Shown: positions 26,148 through 36,339, numbered from the stretch's first letter. The stretch is 64,000 nt of DNA from Cryptosporangium minutisporangium (GCF_039536245.1 NZ_BAAAYN010000048.1:52469-116468), one strand, 5' to 3'. Notes: generated from the letters alone by a model not told the origin. Program-made: numbers and translations.

Positions 26148-27718
26148 CCCGTCGCTCCACGACTGGCCGGATCACGTTCGTCGGGGCAGGCCCCGGCGAC
26201 CCGGGTCTGTTGACCCGGCGTGCGCTCGATGCCGTCGCTGACGCCGACCACATCCTGCACGACCGGTCTCTTCCGGCCACCCTGCTGGCCGCGGTGGTCG
26301 CCGGGGCGCCCGCCGAGGTGGAGGTGAGTGTCGCCGAGGGTGCGGCGGGTGACGTCGCGAAAGTGCTGCTGTCCGGAGCCCGCTCCGGCCGCACGGTGGC
26401 CCGCCTGGTCGCCGGCGACCCGCTGACCGCGGAGTCGATCGTCCGCGAGGTGCAGGCGGTCGCCCGGACCTCGATCCCGTTCGAGGTCGTTCCGGGCGTT
26501 CCGCTCGCCGAGGGCGTCACCGGCTACGCCGGCGCGCCGACCGGCGGCCTGCGCACGACGGTCGAGGTGCGGGACGTCACCGCGCTCGACTTCGACGCGA
26601 TGGTCGCGGTCCCCGGCTCGCTGACGCTGACGCTGGACGCGGGTGACCTGCCCGCCGTCCGGGACGGGCTGCTCGCGGCCGGGATGAGCGGTCAGGCGAC
26701 CGTGCTGGTGACCGGCGACGGCACCACCGACACCCAGTCGACCTCGGTCTCCACGCTGGACGGCATCGTCGACGCCGCGATCGGCCTCTACGGCACGCTG
26801 GTGGTCTCCATCGGCGCCGGCGTCGGTCTGCGGGACAAGCTCTCCTGGTGGGAGTCGCGGCCGCTCTACGGCTGGAAGGTCCTGGTGCCCCGCACCAAGG
26901 AGCAGGCCGGTGCGATGAGCGCGCAGCTCCGTGGCTGGGGTGCGATCCCGGAGGAGGTGCCGACGATCGCCGTCGAGCCGCCCCGGACCCCGGCGCAGAT
27001 GGAACGGGCGATCAAGGGCCTGGTCACCGGCCGGTACGAGTGGGTCATCTTCACCTCGACCAACGCGGTGAAGGCGGTCTGGGAGAAGTTCGCCGAGTTC
27101 GGTCTGGACGCTCGCGCGTTCGCCGGCGTCAAGATCGCCTGCGTCGGCGACGCCACCGCGGCGGCCGTGGAGGCGTTCGGCGTCCGGGCGGAGCTGCTGC
27201 CGAGTGGTGAGCAGTCGAGCGACGGTCTGCTCGCCGACTTCCCGCCGTACGACGAGGTCCTTGACCCGATCGACCGGATCCTGCTGCCGCGGGCCGACAT
27301 CGCGACCGAGACGCTCGCCGCCGGTCTGATCGAGCGCGGGTGGGAGGTCGACGACGTCACCGCCTACCGCACCGTCCGGGCCGCTCCGCCGCCGGCGCCG
27401 ATCCGCGACGCGATCAAGTCCGGGGGCTTCGACGCGGTGCTGTTCACCTCGTCGTCCACGGTCCGGAACCTGGTCGGCATCGCCGGTAAGCCGCACGCAC
27501 GCACGGTCGTCGCCTGCATCGGGCCGAAGACCGCGGACACCGCTCGCGAGCTCGGCCTCCGTGTCGACGTGCAGCCGGAGACCGCGAACGTGCCGTCGCT
27601 GGTGGAGGCATTGGCCGAGTACGCGCTCGAGCTCCGCGAGAAGCTCGCGTCGCTGCCGGCCAAGCCGCGGCGTGGCGCGAAGGCCCAGGGCCCGACCGCT
27701 GGGCGGCTCGCGCGTTGA
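26144..27718 (+). CDS. hemD: Fused SUMT-like domain and uroporphyrinogen-III synthase
   Basis: 524 residues. The C-terminal half (about 245-510) is HemD: WKVLVPRTKEQAGAMSAQL, TSTNAVKAVWEKF, CVGDATAAAVEAFG, VLFTSSSTVRNLVG and CIGPKTADTARELG; it cyclises hydroxymethylbilane to uroporphyrinogen III. The N-terminal half resembles SUMT/CobA (FVGAGPGDPGLLTRRALDAV, VVPGVPLAEGV), but the SAM-site motif normally rendered RLKGGDPFIFGRGGEE reads RLVAGDPLTAESIVREV, so methyltransferase activity is questionable. The fusion itself is common in actinobacteria (Rv0511). A terminator follows, separating it from hemB. Confidence 0.92.
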   Translation: MTRRSTTGRITFVGAGPGDPGLLTRRALDAVADADHILHDRSLPATLLAAVVAGAPAEVEVSVAEGAAGDVAKVLLSGARSGRTVARLVAGDPLTAESIVREVQAVARTSIPFEVVPGVPLAEGVTGYAGAPTGGLRTTVEVRDVTALDFDAMVAVPGSLTLTLDAGDLPAVRDGLLAAGMSGQATVLVTGDGTTDTQSTSVSTLDGIVDAAIGLYGTLVVSIGAGVGLRDKLSWWESRPLYGWKVLVPRTKEQAGAMSAQLRGWGAIPEEVPTIAVEPPRTPAQMERAIKGLVTGRYEWVIFTSTNAVKAVWEKFAEFGLDARAFAGVKIACVGDATAAAVEAFGVRAELLPSGEQSSDGLLADFPPYDEVLDPIDRILLPRADIATETLAAGLIERGWEVDDVTAYRTVRAAPPPAPIRDAIKSGGFDAVLFTSSSTVRNLVGIAGKPHARTVVACIGPKTADTARELGLRVDVQPETANVPSLVEALAEYALELREKLASLPAKPRRGAKAQGPTAGRLAR

Positions 27719-27734
27719 CCGTTCTCGCCTGACC

Positions 27735-27767
27735 GGTTCAGGTGACGCACCAAACGTCACCTGAACC
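27735..27767 (+). terminator. Hairpin terminator after hemD
   Basis: Perfect 13-bp stem ggttcaggtgacg (27735-27747) / cgtcacctgaacc (27755-27767) around caccaaa, in the gap between hemD and hemB. No long T-run follows. It suggests hemB has its own promoter or reduced read-through. Confidence 0.7.
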
Positions 27768-27832
27768 AGCAAACACGGGGTCGCGTCCTGCATTGTGGGA
27801 GTGACAGTGGACGCGGCCGGAGAGGGAGACCG

Positions 27833-28885
27833 ATGAGCGGAACGTTGCGGCGAACCACTGCGGGTGCGCCGTCGCTGGAGAAGCTCTGCCCCGGGATGGT
27901 GCCGGGTAGCGGCGGCGGTGGCGGCGGGTTCCCGAGCGTCCGCCCGCGGCGGCTGCGGCAGAGCCCGGCCATGCGTCGGCTGGTCTCCGAGATCCGGCTG
28001 CACCCCGCCGACCTGGTCCTTCCGATGTTCGTCAAGGAAGGGCTGGACGAGGCACGACCGATCGCGTCGCTGCCGGGCGTCGTCCAGCACTCGCGGGATT
28101 CGCTGCGCAAGGCCGCTGCCGAGGCCGTCGAGGCGGGTATCGGTGGGCTGATGCTGTTCGGCGTCCCGACCGAGCGCGACCACTGCGGGACGACCGACGA
28201 AGTCCTGAACACCGCGATCGCCGACGTGATCGCCGAGGTCGGCAGCGACACGGTCGTGATGAGCGACCTCTGCTTGGACGAGTTCACCGATCACGGTCAC
28301 TGTGGTGTCCTGGCCGCCGACGGCACGGTCGACAACGACGCCACGCTGCTGCGGTACGCCGAGATGGCGGTCGCCCAGGCCGATGCCGGAGCGCACGTGC
28401 TCGGGCTGTCCGGGATGATGGACGGGCAGGTCGGCGTGGTGCGGGCCGCCCTCGACGCGGCCGGCCACACGAACGCCGTCATCCTCGCCTACGCGGCGAA
28501 GTTCGCGTCCGGGTTCTACGGGCCGTTCCGGGACGCGGTGGAGTCGCAGCTCCAGGGCGACCGGAAGACCTACCAGCAGGACCCGGCGAACGCGGCCGAG
28601 GCGCTGCGCGAGGTGGCGCTCGACGTCGCCGAGGGTGCCGACATCATCATGGTGAAGCCGGCCCTGCCCTACCTCGACGTGCTGCGCCAGGTCGCCGACG
28701 CGGTGGACGTGCCGGTCGCGGCGTACCAGGTCTCCGGCGAGTACGCGATGGTCGAGGCGGCAGCGGCGAACGGGTGGATCAACCGCGAGCAGGTCATGCT
28801 CGAAACCCTGCTCGGCGCCCGCCGCGCCGGCGCCGACTTCGTCCTCACCTACTGGGCCACCGAGGCGGCCGGTCTTCTCGACTGA
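27833..28885 (+). CDS. hemB: Delta-aminolevulinic acid dehydratase (porphobilinogen synthase)
   Basis: 350 residues. Condenses two ALA into porphobilinogen. Schiff-base lysines are K223 ([13 protein letters not shown]) and K275 ([11 protein letters not shown]). The metal-site region reads [15 protein letters not shown]: the middle zinc Cys is replaced by Asp, typical of Mg/K-dependent rather than Zn enzymes. A Gly-rich stretch near residue 25 (GSGGGGGG) precedes the conserved [14 protein letters not shown]. Only 3 bp separate its stop from the convergent kinase gene. Confidence 0.97.
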   Translation: MSGTLRRTTAGAPSLEKLCPGMVPGSGGGGGGFPSVRPRRLRQSPAMRRLVSEIRLHPADLVLPMFVKEGLDEARPIASLPGVVQHSRDSLRKAAAEAVEAGIGGLMLFGVPTERDHCGTTDEVLNTAIADVIAEVGSDTVVMSDLCLDEFTDHGHCGVLAADGTVDNDATLLRYAEMAVAQADAGAHVLGLSGMMDGQVGVVRAALDAAGHTNAVILAYAAKFASGFYGPFRDAVESQLQGDRKTYQQDPANAAEALREVALDVAEGADIIMVKPALPYLDVLRQVADAVDVPVAAYQVSGEYAMVEAAAANGWINREQVMLETLLGARRAGADFVLTYWATEAAGLLD

Positions 28886-28888
28886 GGG

Positions 28889-30838
28889 TCAGCGGGGGGA
28901 GCCGGCGAGGCGTTTGGTGAGGAACGCTAGTACCGGGAAGACGAAGAGGAAGCCCCAGCCGAGCGTCGCGACCGCCCAGAGCAGGGACGCGAAGCCGGTC
29001 GCCAGGTAGCGGCAGACCAGGAACACCGCGACCAGCGTCCCGAGCCAACCGGCCGCGGTCTTGGCGGTCATCATCCAGGTCGTCGTGCCACCACGCCGGA
29101 TCAGCGCGACGCAGGCCAGCAGCGCCAGCGGTACCGCGGCGAGGCGGCTCGCCACCGTGGCGGCGTCCGCGCCGTCGGCGGTGACCCAGCCGGTGACCGG
29201 ATCGGGCATCCAGTCGGTCTGCTCGCGGATCGTCGTGCTCGCCTCGAACGCGCCGGCGAGCCAGGAGGGCGCGGTCAGCGCTCCGTCGACCAGCAGTTGC
29301 CGGACGAACGGCGCCTGCGCCACGGCGTCGAGCAGGCCCAGCACGATCAGGATCAGCAGTCCGCGGCTCCAGGCACGGCGTCCGGACGCCGTGCCGATCG
29401 GCGGGCACTGGAGGCGCTGCCACGGCAGCTGGCGCGGCCTGCGCAGCGGCGCGGCGGCGGCACGGCTGTCCGGGGTGCCCGGCGGTAGCGGGCCGCGCTG
29501 CTGCGGCGCGACCCCGTGAGGCGGCCGGACGCCGTTCCGCGGGGCAGCGCCGGGTGGCCGGCCGTTGAGCGAGGCACCGCCGGGCGGCGGGACAGCGGGC
29601 GGCGGCTGGGTCGGGGGTGGGGCGGCGGTCGCGGCTCGGAGGCGGGCAGCGGCGCCCTGCAGGCGGGCCGCGCCCTCCTTCAGCTTGGCCGCCACCTGGG
29701 CCGGCGGAGCCATCTGGGCCGGCGGAGCGGCGGTGCCCGCCTTCGCGGTGCCCGCAGCGGCGGCAGTGGTCGCGGCGGCGGCGCCCGCGGCGGCTGGAGC
29801 GGCGGCGGTCGGCCGGGCGGCGATCGGGGAGGACGATCCCACGCGGCCGGCGCGCACCTCGATCGGGGCGCCCCCGGAACGGCGTGAGAACCGGTCGGCG
29901 AGGTACGCGACCAAGTCCAGCGGCTCGTCGTCCGCCGCGGCGTGCGCACCAGGAGGCGGGGCGTCGGCGCTCGTGAACGGCCGCGTCGGCGCGGGTCGGT
30001 GCCGAATCGCGGCACCGACCTCGGAGGGGAGCCAGCTGTCCTGGTCGGCGAACGAGCCGACGTGGCGGACGATCCAGTCCAGCGAGGGCCGCTCAGTGGG
30101 CTCCTTCGCCAGGCAGCTCCCGATCAACTCGGCGAGGCCGGTGGGCAGCCCGGACAGGTCGGGCGGTGCGGTCGCCACCCGGTTCGCCACCGCGAACGAC
30201 TGCCCCGCCCCGAACGGCGCGACGCCCGTCGCCGCGTGCGCCAGCACCGCACCCAGCGAGAACACGTCGCTGCTCGGCGCGAGCGGGGTACCCGCGAGGT
30301 GCTCCGGCGACATGTAGCCGGGCGTCCCGAGCAGCGGGCCGTCCCCCGTGAGGTCGATGCCCTCGACCACCTTGGCGATCCCGAAGTCGATGACCCGGGG
30401 CCCGTTCTCGGACAGCAACACGTTCGACGGCTTCAGATCGCGGTGGACGACCCCGGCGGCGTGAATGACCTGCAGCGCCTCGGCCAGACCGGCGGCCAGG
30501 GCCCGGACCGTGTCCTCCGGCAGCGCGCCGTGCTCGTTCAGCACCTGGGCGAGGGACTGGCCACGGATGTACTCGGTCGCGAGCCAGGGCGGATCACCGT
30601 CCGGGTCGGCGTCGAGCATCGCGGCGGTGAACGGTCCACCGACCCGTTGGGCCAGCGCCACCTCACGGCGGAAGCGGGTCCGGAAGTCGGGGTTGAGCGC
30701 GAGATGCCCGTGCACGGCCTTGACCGCGACCAGGCGTCCGCCCGGCGACCGGCCCAGGTACACCGTGCCCATGCCGCCGGTTCCGAGCACACCGACCAGC
30801 CGGTAGTGCCCCAGCTGTCCTACCGTCGGCGCAGTCAC
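28889..30838 (-). CDS. Ser/Thr protein kinase (Hanks type) with four C-terminal membrane segments
   Basis: 649 residues. Kinase domain (about 10-265): GTGGMGTVYLGR glycine loop, VAVKAV lysine, HRDLKPSNVLL catalytic loop, DFGIAK, LGTPGYMSPE activation segment. A Pro/Ala-rich linker (about 290-490) then leads to four hydrophobic segments (LLILIVLGLLDAV, LAAVPLALLACVALI, LGTLVAVFLVCRYL, LLWAVATLGWGFLFVFPVL). Typical PknB-like kinases have one span and an outer sensor, so this is an atypical architecture; the membrane unit may sense stress. Substrates unknown. GTG start 30838. Confidence 0.9.
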   Translation of the reverse strand: MTAPTVGQLGHYRLVGVLGTGGMGTVYLGRSPGGRLVAVKAVHGHLALNPDFRTRFRREVALAQRVGGPFTAAMLDADPDGDPPWLATEYIRGQSLAQVLNEHGALPEDTVRALAAGLAEALQVIHAAGVVHRDLKPSNVLLSENGPRVIDFGIAKVVEGIDLTGDGPLLGTPGYMSPEHLAGTPLAPSSDVFSLGAVLAHAATGVAPFGAGQSFAVANRVATAPPDLSGLPTGLAELIGSCLAKEPTERPSLDWIVRHVGSFADQDSWLPSEVGAAIRHRPAPTRPFTSADAPPPGAHAAADDEPLDLVAYLADRFSRRSGGAPIEVRAGRVGSSSPIAARPTAAAPAAAGAAAATTAAAAGTAKAGTAAPPAQMAPPAQVAAKLKEGAARLQGAAARLRAATAAPPPTQPPPAVPPPGGASLNGRPPGAAPRNGVRPPHGVAPQQRGPLPPGTPDSRAAAAPLRRPRQLPWQRLQCPPIGTASGRRAWSRGLLILIVLGLLDAVAQAPFVRQLLVDGALTAPSWLAGAFEASTTIREQTDWMPDPVTGWVTADGADAATVASRLAAVPLALLACVALIRRGGTTTWMMTAKTAAGWLGTLVAVFLVCRYLATGFASLLWAVATLGWGFLFVFPVLAFLTKRLAGSPR

Positions 30839-31003
30839 TGACCCGCGGCTCCTTCCCCGTTCGCCCGGGGCCCGGCACTTCCTGCGTGCCCGGCGCTCCG
30901 CGTCGAGGCCGTCCCCGGATCCCGGTGTCGGAATCGCGGTGCCCGGGCCCCGGCGACCATCGTTACTGGTCGAGTCAACCGGTGCCAGGCCGTGGCCGCT
31001 TCG

Positions 31004-32131
31004 TTACGAGGTCCGGCCGTAGGAGTCGGCGACCTGGTAGACCCGTTCGACGTACGCGGGGACGCGGTTGTAGCTGAACACGGCGGACGACCAGCCGGCG
31101 CCGGTGGCGAGATTCTGATCACCGGCGCAGAGGTAGTAGCCGGCCGCGAGCGCGGCGTCGTCGATGTCGTAGGGGTCTGCACGGTTGTTGCCGTCGGCGT
31201 CCACCGCCCAGGCCCGCCAGGTGGTCGGGAGGAACTGCATCGGACCGATCGCGCGGTCGTAGGTGCGATCGCCGTCGAGCGTGCCCCCGTCGGTGTCCCG
31301 GATGAGTTCGACGCCGACGCCGCCGGCCAACGGAACGCCGATGATCGGGCGGCTGGTGGTGCCGTCCGGCCGGAGCGTGGCACCGCCGTAGCGTCCGTGA
31401 TTGGACTCGACGGCGCCGATGCCGGCGAGCAGCGTCCAGGAGAGCCGGCAGCGGGGCTTCGCGGTGGCGAGTACCGCTTCGGCGTAGCCGTAGGCCTGGA
31501 GCGCGACCGCTGGGATCCCGAGCTGTCGGAGTGCGCCGGCCCAGGACGCGAGCCGGTCGGCTGGGCGGCCGGCGGTCTCCTCGGGGCGGGCGGCGTTCAG
31601 CGGCGCGCTGGCAGCGCTCTCCGAGGGCGGCGGCGGTGTGGTGGCGGCGAGGCTCGGCGGCGCGGCGGTCGGGGCGGCGGGTGGGGACTCCAGCGGGGGT
31701 GGAGCGGTGAGCGGTGGTTCGGGTTCCGGGCGGCTCCAGCTCCACACGACCCAGCCGGCGCTAGCGAGGCAGAGAACGAACGCGGTTGCCCCCGCGACCG
31801 GGGCCCAGTAGCGGCGGATCCAGTACCGGCGTGCGGCCGGGTGGGTGGGCTCCCCGAGGGTCTCCTGGACGCCCGCCTCCGTCTGCGCAGGCGGGAGCTC
31901 GGTGGCGGGCGAGGAGGCGTCGGGCGGTGGCTCCGAGGCCTGCTGGACGCGCGCCCCGGTCCGTGCGGCCCAGGCTTCGGCGTGGTGGGTCCACGCGACG
32001 GCGGTCTGTCGCCACGGCTCGACGGGCGGTGGCGGCGCCCCGCTCACGGGCGGACCAGCCGCTTCTTCGCCCTCGAACTCAGCCGTCCGGTTAGCCCCGT
32101 CTTCGCTATCTTTGCCCGTTTCGCTGCGCAC
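31004..32131 (-). CDS. Lytic murein transglycosylase (MltB/SLT type), membrane-anchored
   Basis: About 375 residues. A Pro-rich cytoplasmic region is followed by a membrane span (about 110-130, PVAGATAFVLCLASAGWVVW), a Pro/Ala linker and the transglycosylase domain: catalytic Glu in GIGAVESNHGRYGG, AIGPMQFLPTTWRAW, DPYDIDDAALAAGYYLC and VFSYNRVPAYVERVY. It cleaves peptidoglycan glycan strands. Start uncertain: GTG 32131 (VRSETGKDSED) is chosen because residues encoded further up, from ATG 32218, look like translated leader and face the divergent start at 32228. Confidence 0.85.
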   Translation of the reverse strand: MRSETGKDSEDGANRTAEFEGEEAAGPPVSGAPPPPVEPWRQTAVAWTHHAEAWAARTGARVQQASEPPPDASSPATELPPAQTEAGVQETLGEPTHPAARRYWIRRYWAPVAGATAFVLCLASAGWVVWSWSRPEPEPPLTAPPPLESPPAAPTAAPPSLAATTPPPPSESAASAPLNAARPEETAGRPADRLASWAGALRQLGIPAVALQAYGYAEAVLATAKPRCRLSWTLLAGIGAVESNHGRYGGATLRPDGTTSRPIIGVPLAGGVGVELIRDTDGGTLDGDRTYDRAIGPMQFLPTTWRAWAVDADGNNRADPYDIDDAALAAGYYLCAGDQNLATGAGWSSAVFSYNRVPAYVERVYQVADSYGRTS

Positions 32132-32227
32132 GGTCCCAGGGTGCCGCTTCCGACCGGTGTGTGCACGCTTGCCGAGCAGGTAGTTCAACTCATGTGCGCA
32201 GGTCGGAGCAGGAGTCATGATGTGCGC

Positions 32228-33289
32228 ATGACCAGCCCGAGACCCGAGCAGGGGTCCGCCTCCGCCGCAACGCACGCCGCCATGCGAGCCGCCCTCGCTG
32301 ACCTCGTGCGTGACGGCGTCCTCGCGCCCGGCCAGGCCGACGCGGTGGCACACCGTCTCGGTCCGCTCTGGGCCACGCCGATCCCGGCCGGGCCCGCCCC
32401 GGGTGAGCACCGGACCCGCACGCGCATCGTCGAGATCGCGGGTTACGTCGGTGGCGCGATGGTGCTGGGTGGTGCGGCCGCGATCGTTGTCCCGACCTGG
32501 GACGCGTTCCCGTCGATCATGCGGTTCCTGCTGGCGGTGGTCGCCACGCTCGTGCTGGGCGGCGGTGCGGTCGCGGCCCGGTTCGCCCGCCTCGGCGACG
32601 ACACGCTCGACGCGCGGCTCCGGCTGGCGTCCGTGCTCGGAGCGCTGGCCGCCGGTGCGGCGGCCACTGCGGCTGCGGTGCCGGCCTCCGACTCGGCCGA
32701 GGTGCTGGCCGGTTCGCTGGCGGCGCTGCTGGTCGCGGTATCGGGGTACGCGCTGGTCCGGGGAGCCCCGCTGATGTTCACCGCCTGGTTGGCGTCGGCG
32801 ATGCTGGTCGGTGACTTCCTCGGCCGGGCGAACGTGGACGACATCCTGCCCTGGGGGATCGCGTATGCGGTGCTCGGCGCGTTCTGGATGCTGCTGGCGA
32901 TCCCGGTGCGCGGCACCCCGATCCGCGAGCCCGGCGTGGCGGTACTCCTCGGCGGGCTGACCGGATTCGGCGCCGCTGAGGCGGTCACCAACGATTCGTA
33001 CCTGGGCGACGGACCGCTGCTCGCGATCGTCGGGCTGCTCATGGGGGTGGCGTTCGCCGCCGGGTGCTTCGCGCTCTATCTCGGGACTCGTCGCTGGCCG
33101 GCGCTGGTGCCTGCGGTGCTGATCGCGCTCGTCGTGCCGGCGACCGCGCTGGCGCAGATCCTCGACAGCCTGCTCGCGGCCGGGTTCGCGGTGGCGCTGG
33201 TCGGACTCCTGTTGCTGGTGGCGGGCGGGGTCGCGCTGTTGTCGCGTCGCCCCGGCGGCCCGCCGCCCGCGCCGGTCCCCGGCCCGTGA
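32228..33289 (+). CDS. Polytopic membrane protein (DUF2157-like)
   Basis: 353 residues. A short soluble N-terminus with a helical segment LADLVRDGVLAPGQADAVAH, as in DUF2157 proteins, then about ten hydrophobic segments up to LLLVAGGVALLS. A Pro/Gly tail ends the protein. No enzymatic motif; function unknown. ATG 32228 has an aggag box at 32210, rather far. It is divergent from the transglycosylase and convergent with the MBL hydrolase. Confidence 0.75.
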   Translation: MTSPRPEQGSASAATHAAMRAALADLVRDGVLAPGQADAVAHRLGPLWATPIPAGPAPGEHRTRTRIVEIAGYVGGAMVLGGAAAIVVPTWDAFPSIMRFLLAVVATLVLGGGAVAARFARLGDDTLDARLRLASVLGALAAGAAATAAAVPASDSAEVLAGSLAALLVAVSGYALVRGAPLMFTAWLASAMLVGDFLGRANVDDILPWGIAYAVLGAFWMLLAIPVRGTPIREPGVAVLLGGLTGFGAAEAVTNDSYLGDGPLLAIVGLLMGVAFAAGCFALYLGTRRWPALVPAVLIALVVPATALAQILDSLLAAGFAVALVGLLLLVAGGVALLSRRPGGPPPAPVPGP

Positions 33290-33303
33290 CGTGACGTGAC
33301 AGC

Positions 33304-33337
33304 AAGTGTGGTGTGGGCAAGCGCCCACACCACACTT
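33304..33337. terminator. Bidirectional terminator hairpin
   Basis: Perfect 15-bp stem aagtgtggtgtgggc (33304-33318) / gcccacaccacactt (33323-33337) with a 4-nt loop, between convergent genes. An outer gtgaca/tgtcac pair extends the structure. Confidence 0.8.
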
Positions 33338-33345
33338 TCGTGTCA

Positions 33346-33975
33346 CTAGCTACCTCGGGTGATCCACTCCTGCAGATGCGGCGCCTCGGCGCCGATCGTC
33401 GTCGTGTCGCCGTGGCCCGTGTGCACGACCGTCTCTGCAGGCAGCGACAGCAACCGGTCCCGGATCGAGTCGATGATCGTGCCGAAGTCGCTGTACGACC
33501 GACCGGTCGCGCCCGGTCCACCCTGGAACAGGGTGTCGCCGGAGAACAGCGCACCGAGCTCCGGCGCGTAGAAGCAGACGGCGCCAGGAGCGTGTCCCGG
33601 CGTCGCCAGCACCTCCAGGGTCACCCCGGCGACGGTGAGCTTCTGGCCGTCGCTGAGCGGCCCGTCCGGCGCGCGGTCGGGGTAGACCATGTCCCACAGC
33701 ACCTGGTCCGCCGGGTTCAGCAGGATCGGCGCCCCGACGTACCCGGCCAGTTCGACCGCGGCGTTGACGTGGTCGTTGTGGGCGTGGGTGCAGGCGATCG
33801 CGGTGACCGTCCGGCCACCGACCGCGGCGGCGATCGCGTCCGCCTCGTGCGGGGCGTCGATCACCAGGCACTCGGAGTCGTCGCCGACGATCCAGACGTT
33901 GTTGTCGACCTCCCACTCCCCGCCGTCGAGCGCGAAGATCCCGGAGGTGACGAGACGATCGATCCGAGGGCTCAC
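33346..33975 (-). CDS. MBL-fold hydrolase coupled to mycothiol-dependent formaldehyde oxidation
   Basis: 209 residues, glyoxalase-II-like metallo-beta-lactamase fold: [12 protein letters not shown] (HxHxDH), [18 protein letters not shown] and HTGHGDTT metal ligands. GTG 33975 overlaps the mscR stop (GTGA). The pairing equals Rv2259-Rv2260, where it probably hydrolyses the S-formylmycothiol thioester or a related product, releasing formate and mycothiol. The substrate is inferred from context. Confidence 0.88.
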   Translation of the reverse strand: MSPRIDRLVTSGIFALDGGEWEVDNNVWIVGDDSECLVIDAPHEADAIAAAVGGRTVTAIACTHAHNDHVNAAVELAGYVGAPILLNPADQVLWDMVYPDRAPDGPLSDGQKLTVAGVTLEVLATPGHAPGAVCFYAPELGALFSGDTLFQGGPGATGRSYSDFGTIIDSIRDRLLSLPAETVVHTGHGDTTTIGAEAPHLQEWITRGS

Positions 33976-35063
33976 GGGAAGGTCACCACCGAGCGCAGCA
34001 CGTCGCCGTGGTGCATCTTCGCGAACGCCGCCTCGACGCCGTCCAACGGAATCGTCTCGGTGACGAATTTGTCCAGCGGGAGACGTCCCTGCAGGTACAG
34101 GTCGATCAGCATCGGGAAGTCGCGGCTCGGCAGGCAGTCGCCGTACCAGGACGACTTCAGCGCGCCGCCGCGGCCGAACACGTCGATGAGCGGCAGTTCG
34201 AGGGTCATGTCGGGCGTCGGGACGCCGACCAGCACGACGGTGCCGGCCAGGTCGCGGGCGTAGAACGCCTGCTTGTAGGTCTCCGGACGGCCGACCGCAT
34301 CGATCGCGACGTCGACGCCGAAACCGTCGGTGAGGTCCTGGACCGCGGTCACCACGTCGTCGACCTCACGGGCGTTGATCGTGTGGGTGGCGCCGAACTC
34401 CTTCGCCCACTCGAGCTTTCGGGGGTCGACGTCGATCGCGATGATCCGGCGCGCACCCGCGAGGTAGGCACCGGCGATCGAGCCGTCACCGACGCCGCCG
34501 CAGCCCCACACCGCGACGCTGTGCCCACGGCCGACGCCGCCGGTGTTGATCGCCGCGCCGATGCCGGCCATGACACCGCAGCCGAGCAGGCCCGCGACGG
34601 CCGGAGCAGCCTCGGGGTCGACCTTCGTGCACTGCCCGGCCGCGACCAGCGTCTTCTCGATGAACGCGCCGATGCCGAGCGCGGGGGAGAGCTTCGTGCC
34701 GTCCTCGAGCGTCATCGGCTGGGTCGCGTTGTGCGTGTTGAAGCAGTACCAGGGCTGACCGCGCAGGCACGCCCGGCAGTCGCCGCAGACCGCGCGCCAG
34801 TTCAGGACGACGTAGTCGCCGGGGGCCACGTTGGAAACGCCCGCTCCCACGGCTTCCACGATGCCGGCCGCTTCGTGGCCGAGGAGGAACGGGAACTCGT
34901 CGTTGATGCCGCCCTCGCGGTAGTGCAGGTCGGTGTGACAAACGCCGCACGCCTGCACCTTCACCACGGCTTCGCCGGGACCGGGGTCGGGCACCAGGAC
35001 GGTCGTGACCTCCACCGGGGCGCCCTTGCCTCGGGAAACTACTCCGCGTACCTCCTGCGTCAC
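33972..35063 (-). CDS. mscR: S-(hydroxymethyl)mycothiol dehydrogenase / S-nitrosomycothiol reductase
   Basis: 363 residues, zinc-dependent class III alcohol dehydrogenase. Catalytic zinc ligands in [13 protein letters not shown] and LGHEAAG; structural zinc cysteines in [10 protein letters not shown] with the fourth in [14 protein letters not shown] motif [14 protein letters not shown]. The WYCFNTHNA segment is characteristic of MscR-type enzymes. It oxidises the mycothiol-formaldehyde adduct and reduces S-nitrosomycothiol. GTG 35063 follows aaggggag; the longer open frame upstream is not family-like. Confidence 0.94.
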   Translation of the reverse strand: MTQEVRGVVSRGKGAPVEVTTVLVPDPGPGEAVVKVQACGVCHTDLHYREGGINDEFPFLLGHEAAGIVEAVGAGVSNVAPGDYVVLNWRAVCGDCRACLRGQPWYCFNTHNATQPMTLEDGTKLSPALGIGAFIEKTLVAAGQCTKVDPEAAPAVAGLLGCGVMAGIGAAINTGGVGRGHSVAVWGCGGVGDGSIAGAYLAGARRIIAIDVDPRKLEWAKEFGATHTINAREVDDVVTAVQDLTDGFGVDVAIDAVGRPETYKQAFYARDLAGTVVLVGVPTPDMTLELPLIDVFGRGGALKSSWYGDCLPSRDFPMLIDLYLQGRLPLDKFVTETIPLDGVEAAFAKMHHGDVLRSVVTFP

Positions 35064-35178
35064 TGCGACTCCCCTTCCCGCGTGGGTGCCGGAGAGCAGA
35101 ACGCCCCGGCGCGTGCGGCGATTGTTACGGGACGATGATCTGAAGAGAAGCCTAGTTCCTGTGAATGGGAGAGCGCCG

Positions 35179-36339
35179 GTGGCTAACGAGGTCATCGCCA
35201 GGGTCGTCATCGTCGGGGCCTCGCTCGCCGGCTGGTCGGTGGCGCGCTCCCTGCGGTCGGCCGGGTTCGGTGGCGCGATCGACCTGATCGGCGACGAGCC
35301 GCACCGCCCCTACGACCGTCCGCCGCTCTCCAAGGCGTACCTCGCCGGTGACCTCGACCTCGACGGCATCTCGCTGCTCGTCCCGGACGAGGACGTACCG
35401 GTCACCTGGCATCTGGGGGTGCCGGCGGTTTCGTTGCGCGACCGCACGGTGGCTCTGGCTGACGGGACGTCGATCACCGGTGACGCGGTGGTGATCGCGA
35501 CCGGCACCTCGCCGCGAAGCCTGCCCGCCGCGGCCGGGCTGCGGGGCGTGCACACGCTCCGCTCCACCGACGACGCGGACGCTCTGCGCGCGGCGTTCGT
35601 GCCGGGCGCGCGGGTAGTCGTCATCGGGGCCGGATTCATCGGGTCCGAGGTGGCGTCGACGGCGTCCAAGCTCGGAGCATCGGTCACCGTACTGGACGCG
35701 GCGGCGGAGCCGATGGCCCACGTGTTCGGGCCTTCGATGGCTGCGGTGGTCACGTCGTTGCACGGGCTGAACGGCGTGTCGTTGCTGACCGGGGTGTCGG
35801 TGGCCGGGCTCTCGTCCGCTGACGGCGCCGTCAGCGGGGTCGTGCTCGCCGACGGGCGGGAGCTGCCGGCGGACGTCGTCGTGGTGGGGATCGGGGTGGC
35901 GCCGGCGGTTTCGTGGCTCGCCGACTCGGGGGTCGCCCTGGACAACGGCGTCGTCGTGGACGCCGCCGGGCGGACGTCGGTGCCGGGGGTCTGGGCCTGC
36001 GGCGACGTGGCGCGTTACCCCTCGGTGCGGGGTGGCGGGCTGATCCGGGTGGAGCACTGGACGCATGCCCGCGAGCACGGTGCCGCGGTGGCGTCCGGGC
36101 TGTTGGGGACGCCGGTGGAGTACGACCCGGTGCCGTACGTGTGGAGCGAGCAGTACGGCGTGATGATCCAGTTCGCCGGCTTCGTACGGCCGGGGGATTC
36201 CGTGGAAGTCGTGGACGGGGACCCGGGCGAGCACCGGTTCGTTGCCACGTACCGGCGGGACGGGCGGTTGGTCGCGGTGCTCGGTGCGCGCATCCCGCGG
36301 ACGTTCGTGCGCCTCCGCCGCGAGCTAGCCGCAGCCTGA
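35179..36339 (+). CDS. FAD-dependent ferredoxin/rubredoxin reductase-like oxidoreductase
   Basis: 386 residues of the BenE/ThcD-type pyridine nucleotide-disulphide oxidoreductase family. FAD motif [39 protein letters not shown], the NAD(H) motif [25 protein letters not shown], and a C-terminal reductase domain ([14 protein letters not shown]). It passes electrons from NAD(P)H to a ferredoxin, often for a cytochrome P450 or Rieske oxygenase, but no such partner lies in the window. GTG 35179 has a gggagag box; GTG 35161 is an alternative. Divergent from mscR. Confidence 0.9.
   Translation: MANEVIARVVIVGASLAGWSVARSLRSAGFGGAIDLIGDEPHRPYDRPPLSKAYLAGDLDLDGISLLVPDEDVPVTWHLGVPAVSLRDRTVALADGTSITGDAVVIATGTSPRSLPAAAGLRGVHTLRSTDDADALRAAFVPGARVVVIGAGFIGSEVASTASKLGASVTVLDAAAEPMAHVFGPSMAAVVTSLHGLNGVSLLTGVSVAGLSSADGAVSGVVLADGRELPADVVVVGIGVAPAVSWLADSGVALDNGVVVDAAGRTSVPGVWACGDVARYPSVRGGGLIRVEHWTHAREHGAAVASGLLGTPVEYDPVPYVWSEQYGVMIQFAGFVRPGDSVEVVDGDPGEHRFVATYRRDGRLVAVLGARIPRTFVRLRRELAAA

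Noticed and set aside
25802-28468. Long minus-strand open frame (888 codons) opposite hemC-hemD-hemB
   Set aside because: Antisense shadow of three well-conserved genes; composition is typical of reverse-frame translation.
30992-32227. Upstream part of a 765-codon plus-strand frame leading into the DUF2157-like gene
   Set aside because: This part is antisense to the transglycosylase domain, which has clear catalytic motifs; only the part from 32228 looks like a protein.
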